Assembly (NCBI GenBank): GCA_963735495.1
Contig: CAVTLG010000002.1
Location: 868,001-932,000, forward strand
Direction: 5' to 3'
Length of the DNA stretch: 64,000 nucleotides
DNA from: CAVTLG01 sp963735495
GTDB taxonomy: Bacteria > Chloroflexota > Ktedonobacteria > Ktedonobacterales > Ktedonobacteraceae
The number at the start of each line of letters is the position of its first letter. Positions within the stretch are counted from its first letter, which is position 1. Both the position numbers and the translations under genes were made by a program. This document shows, piece by piece, positions 52,319 through 60,391 of the stretch. The notes under the pieces were generated by a model that saw only the letters and a program-made list of their open reading frames with translations, made no database searches and had not been told where the DNA came from.

Positions 52319-55300
52319 TTACTTCATTGTCAGCGCGTCCTGTGCAGCTTCAACCAGGGCTACCTGCACCCGCGTAGCAGGATGCTTGCGGCGCACGAGC
52401 GTACCTCGGCCCGGCGGTAAGGGCATAGCCGGTTGGTCGTGCAATAATTTTCCTTCCTGGCGCTCGCCACTCATAATCAATCCGGGACTACCCATCTCGC
52501 GCAGGCATTTGATGATAGCCTCAAAAGAGGAACTGCCCATGCCGCCAACACTACGCGTGAGGATGAGATGAAAACCAATATCGCGCGCCTGCAAGAGAAA
52601 ATCGCGCAGGGGTGTCAACGGGCTGCCAGATGGCGTCGCCATGGCCTCGTAGTCATCCACAAACAAGAAGTAATGCGGTCCCGTCCAGTTCTGCTCTTTG
52701 CCCAGATCCTGGATTGAGGTGAAAGAAGTTGGCAAGGCTCGCTCTTTGAGTTTACGTCCCAGAGCGTCGATAGCTTCCTTGACTGATACAGGCATACGCA
52801 TGGTCGCATAAGTAAAGCAATGTTCACGCTGCGCGATCTCGAAAAAGTTGATGGTCGTGCGACTTTCAATCACGGCAATTTGCACCTGCTCAGGCGTATA
52901 ACGAGCCATAAGGGAACGCATCCAGAGGCGCAGCAAGTTCGTTTTCCCACACTCACTATCGCCCAGAATGAGAAAATGTGGTCCCATCGAGAAGAGATCC
53001 ACATAGATAGGCTCCAAACGGAACTCTTCAAGGCCCAGTAAAATCCCATCCGACTCGCTCACCTGTGGGCGACGAATGTCGCGGATAGGTATCTGCGCAG
53101 GCAGCATGAGTACAGGTGATGCAGCAGAACCACGCCAGGTCTGCAAGTGACGGAGCAGGGCATCCAGCGAGGCAGCCTGGCTATCAGGCGGAACATCATT
53201 GCCACTGAGCCAGGGTAAACAGGCCTGGAACTGTAATTTCTCTCTCGTCAGGCCGCGTCCAGGGATACCAACCGACAATTCCGTAGCCTTCCTACGGTCG
53301 ATTTCCGATTCGGAGGGTTCATTCAAGCGCAACTCCAGGCGCGTCCCGATGTTATCCCGCACCTTAGGACGGATCTCCTGCCAGCGATTGGTCGCCAGAA
53401 CAACGTGGACACCAAAAGTAAGACCAACCATCACCAGGTTGACCAGGTCCGCATCCAGTTGTTCAAAGTCATTAAGAAATTGCGCCACATTATCGATGAT
53501 CAGGAAAACGTCCCCGAAAGCAGCGTCGGCAAACTCTCCAGCCTGGCGGCGCTGCCGATAGGTCGCCATACTATCGATATTATACTGGTTAAAGAACATC
53601 TCACGGTCGGCAATAACCTTCTGCATCAGTCGGAAGAGCAAACGTATCTTCTCACGATCCCCTTTGCTACAGACAGCGCCGACATGTGGCGCAGCCTCGA
53701 AGAGACGCAATTGTCCTCCACCCAGGTCAATACAGTACAACTGCACATCACGTGGCGAGTGAGTGACCATGAAAGAAGTGATCAAGGTCCGTAATAACGT
53801 GCTCTTGCCCGACTGCGGCGCACCGACCAGCGCAAGATGGCCACCCGCGCCAGAGAAATCCAGTAACAAGGGCTTTTGCGACTGCTCCAACGGGGCGTCA
53901 AATAGTCCGATAGGCACATTAAGTGTACCGAAGGACGGCGTCTTCTGCCAGATACTCTCCAACGAGCCTGCATTATTGCGCAGGCTTGCTGGCACGAACA
54001 AACCCAGCGGTATATTCTTTTCCAGAGGCGGCAACCAGACCTGATGCACACGATACTGCTTCCTGGCCGTTACCGCTGCGGCAAGACTGGCAATCACAAT
54101 GTCCATTTCCGTACGATCTTCATTGACAACCTGTCCATTAGTTTGTTGGAGGGGTGAGCGCGACATAAGTTGGCCGGTGGCATTGAAATCATCGATCAGG
54201 TCAACAACCGTAATCTGCTGCGTTGCAGGTACATAGGGCGACGAGATAAGCGCCGTTTTGAAACGCTCAGGCGTGTTGGCGTCAACCTTGATGTAGCCAA
54301 CGCCAGGAGCAGAGGGCAGATAATAAGCGTCCGGCCTTCCCAACACCGCTGAACTCTCTGAAGCACTAAACGTGCGTAAGCAGATGCGATAACGCAGGTA
54401 GCTTTCCAGTCCCTTGAGACGGCCCTCCTCAAGGCGCTGGGTCGCCAGCAGGAGATGCATCCCCAGGCTGCGCCCAACACGACCAATCGTGATAAACAGG
54501 TCCAGGAAATCTGAACGATTGGCTAATAGCTCGGCAAATTCGTCGACGATGAGCAAGAGATGCGGCATGGGTTCCAATGTAGGAGTGCCACGCCATTTAA
54601 GCTGGTATTGCTGGATATTGTCCAGATTGCCAGCCTCACGCAGCATCGTCTGACGGCGCTTCAATTCTCCCAGCAACGAAGCATACATACGATCAACAAG
54701 CGCGGGTTCATTCTCCAGATTGGTAATCATGCCAGCAACATGGGGTAAGGCCGCCAGGTCCGCGAAAGAGGCACCGCCCTTGAAATCGACGAAGACGAAA
54801 TTGACGGTGTATGGATCATGCATGATCGCCTGGCTGATGACCAGCGTACGCAAGAGTTCACTCTTACCAGAGCCAGTGGCCCCGATAACCAGGCCATGCG
54901 GTCCATCACCTTTTTCTGCGGCCTCTTTCAGATCAAGCACAAGCGAGCGGCCCTTTTCACGGCGACCGATGGGTACACGCAAGATGGTTTCTCGTTCCCG
55001 AGAGCGCCATGTCACAGAGGTTTGCAACTGATCGGCAGCCGGGAGATCCAGCAAGTCAAGCAGACGAACATCCTGAGCAAGATCTTCACTTGAGTTTTCA
55101 CCTGCCAGAGTCAGAGGTGCCAGGCTACGCGCTATCTCCTCACAGACGGAGACATCGGCCACAGCCGGAATAATACTTTTCATGCGACGACCGCCATATG
55201 AAGCGACCTCGAAGGAGAGCCATTCAGTGCCGGTCACGTTGATACGCGCCTGCGTCTCGGATGGTTCCTGGCTCTGTTCCGTCACAATACAGATAATGGT

Positions 55301-56725
55301 GACTCCCAGACGCGGCGCATCGCGGAAAAGTTCATCCAGCTCAGGAATCTGCGCCAGCGGCCCACGTAAAGTATAGCCATCGATGACCAGGACCAGGTGT
55401 GGAAACAAGAACTTAGCGGAATCCTCACGCTTATCTTCACTCAGCTTGCGCCGCAATTCGAGTTCCGGCTTGACCTGGTTCAGTAATATATCGTAGCAAT
55501 CATCGGGATTATCGGCTAGCAGACAAAGGGGCTCGGTCGGCCTTTGCTTATCAGGCTTCACATGGCGCAGACGCTGTACATGGGGCAACCACTTCAACCA
55601 GCTCCACTCGCGAGCCGTGTGCTGCGGAAAGAAAGCCAGGCAACGCACGTCTTTGGGCGAATGGAAGGCGACAATCTGACAAAGTATGGCGCGCACCAGA
55701 GCGCGTGTAGCACGATAATTGCCAGAAACAGTCAACGTGCCAATATTGCGCAATGGAATTACGGCAGGCTCATCCTCAAGATGATGATACTCGGCAACCA
55801 GGGCCTCCGCCTGTAAGCGCAATTCAGGCTCGTAGCGAGTCATCGGATCAGTCTTGAGATCCAGACGAATTTGCTGACACAATGGACTGGGGCCGCGTCC
55901 GATAGCAACATCCAGAAAGTCCCGGTCCTCGGGTCGGCGCTCCCATAAGTAGGTGCGCTGCCTCACAAAAACCGTCAGCGCGTCCAGCTCTGGATAGAAA
56001 CGCTGACTCACCAGCCTTTGCTTATCCGCGATATCGCGTAAGCGTGTGCGCCATGAGGTAAGATATTCTATAAAAGCATTGCGTACAAAGGCTTGCTGCT
56101 TTTTCTGCAACCAGCGTTGCACAAAGTTAGTGGCAAAGGAGGTACCAATAGTAAGAACAGGGATACCAATGGCAATAATAAGCATCAGAGTGCGGTTAGA
56201 TTGACCACCATCAAACAGATAAGAGAGCATGAAGAGTGAGCCACCTAAACAACCAACCACGGGCAATAAAAATTGCAGCCAGGAGGCCGCGCCGCCCTGG
56301 TTCTGTGGTAGGGCAGGAGGTGCCGCAATCACAATATCCTCGCTCGGCAAGCGTGGCAGATAGTCGCGCGCGGGTACATGGAAGGTTGTAGCATGGCCGG
56401 CAACCTCACGCGATTGCCCCGGCGATAATACAGCAGTCAAACCTCCTTCTTCGTGCTTATGCGGCCAGAAGCGCAACTCGCGCATGATGACGACGGCTCC
56501 ATTGAGTACACCAGCGTCAATAAGGGACAGATGTAGAGCGAAGGAAGCGCTGCTGTCTTTGTGGCCCAGGCCCCACTGCTCCGGGTCGGTTGGTAAGGCA
56601 TCACGCGACTGCGGTTTGCAGGTAGCAAGTAATGCGGGCAGAAGTTCACGCAGTGGAACTTCGCCTGGTACTTTCAAATCATAACTCTGTTCGGATAGAA
56701 TGAGAGTAATCAGTAGCGTGCGCAT
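52319..56725 (-). CDS. EccC-like FtsK/SpoIIIE ATPase with N-terminal ubiquitin-like domain
   Basis: A 1468-residue type VII-like secretion motor. Residues 1-80 look like a ubiquitin-fold domain of the YukD/EccD kind (LLITLILSEQSYDLKVPGEV). Two membrane segments lie at about 155-205. Three FtsK/SpoIIIE ATPase domains follow, with Walker A motifs GATGSGKSELL (about 613), GAPQSGKSTLL (about 965) and GDSECGKTNLL (about 1253). The first has a full Walker B (LLLIVDEFAEL); the second (FLIIDNVAQF) and third (FLFVDDYEAM) are changed. No FHA domains are seen, unlike EssC. A TTG start at 56731 is possible. No WXG100, EccB, EccD or EccE gene was found nearby. An ECF-like promoter precedes it. Confidence 0.85.
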   Translation of the reverse strand: MRTLLITLILSEQSYDLKVPGEVPLRELLPALLATCKPQSRDALPTDPEQWGLGHKDSSASFALHLSLIDAGVLNGAVVIMRELRFWPHKHEEGGLTAVLSPGQSREVAGHATTFHVPARDYLPRLPSEDIVIAAPPALPQNQGGAASWLQFLLPVVGCLGGSLFMLSYLFDGGQSNRTLMLIIAIGIPVLTIGTSFATNFVQRWLQKKQQAFVRNAFIEYLTSWRTRLRDIADKQRLVSQRFYPELDALTVFVRQRTYLWERRPEDRDFLDVAIGRGPSPLCQQIRLDLKTDPMTRYEPELRLQAEALVAEYHHLEDEPAVIPLRNIGTLTVSGNYRATRALVRAILCQIVAFHSPKDVRCLAFFPQHTAREWSWLKWLPHVQRLRHVKPDKQRPTEPLCLLADNPDDCYDILLNQVKPELELRRKLSEDKREDSAKFLFPHLVLVIDGYTLRGPLAQIPELDELFRDAPRLGVTIICIVTEQSQEPSETQARINVTGTEWLSFEVASYGGRRMKSIIPAVADVSVCEEIARSLAPLTLAGENSSEDLAQDVRLLDLLDLPAADQLQTSVTWRSRERETILRVPIGRREKGRSLVLDLKEAAEKGDGPHGLVIGATGSGKSELLRTLVISQAIMHDPYTVNFVFVDFKGGASFADLAALPHVAGMITNLENEPALVDRMYASLLGELKRRQTMLREAGNLDNIQQYQLKWRGTPTLEPMPHLLLIVDEFAELLANRSDFLDLFITIGRVGRSLGMHLLLATQRLEEGRLKGLESYLRYRICLRTFSASESSAVLGRPDAYYLPSAPGVGYIKVDANTPERFKTALISSPYVPATQQITVVDLIDDFNATGQLMSRSPLQQTNGQVVNEDRTEMDIVIASLAAAVTARKQYRVHQVWLPPLEKNIPLGLFVPASLRNNAGSLESIWQKTPSFGTLNVPIGLFDAPLEQSQKPLLLDFSGAGGHLALVGAPQSGKSTLLRTLITSFMVTHSPRDVQLYCIDLGGGQLRLFEAAPHVGAVCSKGDREKIRLLFRLMQKVIADREMFFNQYNIDSMATYRQRRQAGEFADAAFGDVFLIIDNVAQFLNDFEQLDADLVNLVMVGLTFGVHVVLATNRWQEIRPKVRDNIGTRLELRLNEPSESEIDRRKATELSVGIPGRGLTREKLQFQACLPWLSGNDVPPDSQAASLDALLRHLQTWRGSAASPVLMLPAQIPIRDIRRPQVSESDGILLGLEEFRLEPIYVDLFSMGPHFLILGDSECGKTNLLRLWMRSLMARYTPEQVQIAVIESRTTINFFEIAQREHCFTYATMRMPVSVKEAIDALGRKLKERALPTSFTSIQDLGKEQNWTGPHYFLFVDDYEAMATPSGSPLTPLRDFLLQARDIGFHLILTRSVGGMGSSSFEAIIKCLREMGSPGLIMSGERQEGKLLHDQPAMPLPPGRGTLVRRKHPATRVQVALVEAAQDALTMK

Positions 56726-56766
56726 AGGCAATCCAACCTTTTCCGATAGATATTCGTTATAATAGA

Positions 56767-56798
56767 TTAAACCAGAAAAAATTGAAAAGCGTTACATA
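56767..56798 (-). promoter_or_regulatory. ECF-type promoter of the EccC-like gene
   Basis: On the minus strand TATGTAACGC (56798-56789) and GGTTTAA (56773-56767) are 15 bases apart, the same spacing as at 45758 and 56816. The -10 lies about 45 bases before the start at 56725. Confidence 0.55.
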
Positions 56799-56815
56799 GA
56801 AAGTCAGGGCAATTA

Positions 56816-56847
56816 TGTGTAACACTTTTGGGCTATGCGCTGTTTTA
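56816..56847 (+). promoter_or_regulatory. ECF-type promoter of the TIR-like gene
   Basis: TGTGTAACAC (56816-56825), 15 bases, TGTTTTA (56841-56847). Both elements and the spacing are identical to those before the sigma factor gene at 45829. It is divergent from the EccC promoter. Confidence 0.6.
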
Positions 56848-56906
56848 CTTGAAGGAAACAGTTAGCGATCTCGTATAGCAGTACAATTCTAGTGGGGGAT
56901 TTAGCT

Positions 56907-58257
56907 ATGATGAAGGCGAGAGATGGTATGAATGTTTCAGCAAACATAGGCAATCGACAGGGAAGAAATGAGCCTCGCCTGCATGTATTGTTGAGTTATT
57001 GCAGCGATGGTCTAACACCACCAATGCTGCACTGTATCCAGTTGTTGATCAATGATCTGCAAAGTGCTGGCATAGAGGTAGTAGCAGATATCGTCAGTGA
57101 ACCAGAACGCACAATGATGACAGGCATCAATATGCAAAACATTCAATGGATCATTTTGGTACAGACGCCGACAGCGGTAGAATCTACGTATATGAGTTCT
57201 ATTGTGCAAAACGCGCTGGCAGGAGTGAAACAGCAACACTTGCAAGGCATACTACGCATACTTGTGTCAGAGTCTAATTATTATGAGGTGCCCCAACCCT
57301 GGGCCGAGATGCCAGGTTTCGACATCAGCCAGGATTATGAGCGCGCCCTGGCAGGCATTCTATTGACCTTGCATGCTCAGCAACCCGAAAACATCCTTGG
57401 GCTGACAACCAACAAAGCGCCCGATTTCGGCAGTGCACCCAGGTCAAAGCCACCAAAACAGCTCATACCAACACGTAGTCCAAAACGTATTTCCTGGCCC
57501 ATTGTGCTGACATTTCTTATTATCGGTGGTATTATTCTAGCCAGTTTCGCCACAACACTCTATAAGTCATGGGCAATAGCTATTTATCCAGTCAACCAGA
57601 AGACTACGGGCAACATAAGTACAAAGACCGCAACAACAACGCTATCATCAATGCAAAAATTATATGCACAGACAACCAGCGGCACGCCTGTGATTAACGA
57701 CCCATTGCAAAACCAGGATGGATATACCTGGCAAACGGGCATATCCAGGACGCAGCAAGAGCTGTGCGCGTTCACCAATGGAGCATATCATGTCCAGGTG
57801 ACACCAAAGCAAGGGGTAGCTGTGCGTGTCACCTGCGTAGCCGGTACACCTAAGTTTGCGAGATCTGGCCCTCCAGGTCGATATGAAGTTTATCAAGAAC
57901 GATGTGGCGGGGATCGCGTTTCGTTTCAATCCAACAACCAATGCGTACTACTGGTTCTCGCTGGACGCGGCTGGTTGTTACGAATTCTACCGCGCGACCG
58001 GTAAATATACCCAGCAAGCTATAATACCAACGACCTGTAATAAGCCTGCAAATATGCAGCAGACTACCAATCAACTAACTGTGATTGCGCGCGGCAGCAC
58101 GTTTGATTTCTATATCAACGGACAATTTGTCCAGCAGGCAGCCGATAGCCAACTTACGACAGGTCAAATAGGGATGATGGCCATCAATCGCTTCCAGGAC
58201 AATCAAGCCTACACCAGCGATGTGCAGTTTAGCAATCTCAAGGTATGGCAACTTTAG
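56907..58257 (+). pseudogene. TIR-like/lectin-like membrane protein, frameshifted
   Basis: Two frames join into one protein. Residues about 20-165 look like a TIR-type domain (LHVLLSYCSDGLTP, IQWIILVQTPTAVESTY). A membrane segment follows (about 200-222, WPIVLTFLIIGGIILASFA). The outer C-terminal domain begins NDPLQNQ and continues in the +1 frame from about 57856 to FSNLKVWQL at the end; it is the same domain as in the kinase at 13377. The total is one base over a multiple of three. Deleting one T of 57855-57857 joins the frames as PKLRDLALQVDM. Either a real mutation or a sequence error. ATG 56907 follows GGGGGA; VWA and kinase genes follow. Confidence 0.75.
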
Positions 58258-58346
58258 CACCCATCTGAGTCAGATTTTCTCTCAGCCTCCATCCTTTCTG
58301 AACGTCTATGGGTATTCGTAAAAATGGGCAGGAGAAACATGCATCG

Positions 58347-59120
58347 ATGAGCACGGCAACATATACACAACCGGCAACAACGCTTACGCCAGCCCTGGTG
58401 ATCTACCTGATCGATACCAGCAATTCAATGAACGATACATGTGGTGGCACCACGAAGATAGAACTGGTGAATGCAGCATTACGCGAATCCGTACGGCATA
58501 TGATGCGGCGCTCTATGCGGGATGGAGTACCATTGCCCCAATACCAGGTCGCCATGATCAGTTATAATACACGTATACAGGACATATTGCATGGTATACG
58601 CAGCCTGACGGAGTTAGCTGAGACCGGCATACCAAAGCTGCAAGCGCAGGGTGAAACAGATACCACAGCAGCGTTTGCCGCAGTCGAAAAGCTGTTACAA
58701 ACATACCTGGAAGCACAGGCAAAAAGTAACACGCTACGCAGTCCAGCACCACTGGTATGCCATCTGACCGACGCTCATTTCACGACCGACGACCCGGCAC
58801 CCATTGTCAAACGCATTCGCGCCATGCAGGTCAGCGATGGTGCAGTCCTGGTCGAGAATGTCTACGTAGCCGATGATATGTTACAGCAAGCGGTAGGGGA
58901 CTGGTCAGAATGGAAAGGTCTCATGCGCGAGTCAGAGCTACGCAACGAGCATGCCAAACGTTTGTTCAATATGTCGTCACCACTGCCCGAAATCTACCGG
59001 CAGAACATCAATAATTATGGGTATCACCTGCAAAAAGGGGCTGTCCTCTTCTTTCCTGGCTTGCACCATGAACTGGTCAAACTTGCCTTTGCAGTCTCTG
59101 CTGGTACACAATTAAAGTAG
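58347..59120 (+). CDS. VWA-domain protein, TerY-like
   Basis: A 257-residue von Willebrand factor A protein. The MIDAS metal site is DTSNSMN near residue 25, with TDTTAAF and HLTDAHF supplying the other ligands. There is no signal peptide, so it is cytoplasmic, as in TerY-like proteins. The ATG at 58347, after AGGAGAA, is preferred to 58308, which has no ribosome site. It is followed 28 bases later by an atypical kinase gene, a pairing seen in TerY-kinase-phosphatase sets; the phosphatase is missing here. Confidence 0.8.
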   Translation: MSTATYTQPATTLTPALVIYLIDTSNSMNDTCGGTTKIELVNAALRESVRHMMRRSMRDGVPLPQYQVAMISYNTRIQDILHGIRSLTELAETGIPKLQAQGETDTTAAFAAVEKLLQTYLEAQAKSNTLRSPAPLVCHLTDAHFTTDDPAPIVKRIRAMQVSDGAVLVENVYVADDMLQQAVGDWSEWKGLMRESELRNEHAKRLFNMSSPLPEIYRQNINNYGYHLQKGAVLFFPGLHHELVKLAFAVSAGTQLK

Positions 59121-59148
59121 AAGACGCACAAAGGATGGATCAGAGCGT

Positions 59149-60090
59149 ATGACAAAGTTTCAGCCATATCCCGGTATGCAGCTAAGGATCAGCCAGAGCA
59201 AGACCAGGTATGAGTTTCTGTCATACCAATACCTTCCAGATGATGAGCCGGGCGTGTGTATGATCGAGGGGCAGGAAGGGTTTATTTACGCGCTGCGCAA
59301 CCCGGATGACGAGACATTCTGGACGCTCAAGGTCTTTAAACCAGCCTACCGAGATGCGCATATTGCCTACGTGACGGAGGCGCTGCTGCGCTATAAAAGT
59401 ATAGCTGGCTTTTATCTGGGTCATCGTATCTGCTTCACTCGTGCGCAATATGCATCACTGCTGGACGAATATCCAGAGTTAGAGTACGCTGTGATTATGC
59501 CCTGGTTAGCGTGGAAAACGTGGTTGGGATTGCTGCGTTCACCACAATTGAGCGCAAGCTATACACGCATCCAGGCCATGAAGCTAGCACTGGCCAGCGC
59601 AAAGGTGCTGGAGGTGTTGGAGCGCAATGGGCTGGCGCATACAGATCTTGCAGGCGGCAATATCATGTATACAGCGGATTTTACACGCATGGAGTTGCTG
59701 GATATCGAAGGTCTCTATCTCCCTGACATAGCCGCGCCAAAACGCCTGAGTTATGGCTCACCAGGCTATCAGCATAGACGCCTGGGACGCAACGGACAAT
59801 ATACAGCACCAGGAGATCGCTTTGCTGGAGCAATCTTGCTAACAGAGATGCTTACCTGGTGGAATCCTCTCATACGCGCCCAGACAGCGCAGAACGCCAT
59901 GTCTCTGTTCGCCCCCGAGGAGTTACAGAAGACGACCAATACACTCTGGCTGACCGTACGCGATGTCTTATGGTCCCTCAATCCCGAACTGTTGTCGCTG
60001 TTTGACCAGGCATGGGCCTCAGCAAATCTCTCACAATGTCCCCCTCTTAGCGCCTGGTTGACCGTGATTGAAAATAGCCGCATCCCATAA
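59149..60090 (+). CDS. Atypical protein kinase-like protein
   Basis: A 313-residue kinase-fold protein. It keeps the ATP lysine (WTLKVFKP, about residue 66), HTDLAGGN in place of HRDLKPEN, and DIEGLY in place of DFG. A SPGYQHR segment and the aspartate of GDRFAGAILLTEML match the activation segment and helix F. So it could bind ATP and metal, and may be active. No membrane segment. It follows the VWA gene in the same operon. Confidence 0.75.
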   Translation: MTKFQPYPGMQLRISQSKTRYEFLSYQYLPDDEPGVCMIEGQEGFIYALRNPDDETFWTLKVFKPAYRDAHIAYVTEALLRYKSIAGFYLGHRICFTRAQYASLLDEYPELEYAVIMPWLAWKTWLGLLRSPQLSASYTRIQAMKLALASAKVLEVLERNGLAHTDLAGGNIMYTADFTRMELLDIEGLYLPDIAAPKRLSYGSPGYQHRRLGRNGQYTAPGDRFAGAILLTEMLTWWNPLIRAQTAQNAMSLFAPEELQKTTNTLWLTVRDVLWSLNPELLSLFDQAWASANLSQCPPLSAWLTVIENSRIP

Positions 60091-60391
60091 GGAGGTCAAG
60101 AGTGGCCATGGGCCGGTGACTTCTGAAGAATAGCTGAAGAATAACTGACGCATAAGCGCATTGCGATGCTGTATTTACATAGCTAGACTTAAGTAGTAGT
60201 TCCAGGAAGGAACTATAACAAAAAGGAGTCTCCATCCTTTCGGGTGAAACATTGGAAATGGGGTAGGAGCGTGTCCTGGCGACCGCCCCGGGACGCACGC
60301 GAGGTGACGCCCCTACCCCATTTCCCCCTCAAGGACGGAGAACCGCAAAAAGATACTCATAGGTAAGCTCAACAGGGAAGGAGAGCATACT
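60091..60391. other. Intergenic region before the cellulase gene
   Basis: About 300 bases, mostly filled by palindromic repeat copy B (60225-60346). A small hairpin TAGTTCC/GGAACTA lies at 60197-60215. No CelR-like site was found here, unlike the GH74 promoter. Confidence 0.45.
60225..60346. repeat. Palindromic repeat element, copy B
   Basis: Inner arms run from GGAAATGGGGTAGG (60254) to CCTACCCCATTTCC (60325), and outer arms from GGAGTCTCCATCC (60225) to GGACGGAGAACC (60346). Core words GCGACCGCCC and AGGTGACGCCCCTACCC are shared with copy A at 48690-48820. Confidence 0.75.
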
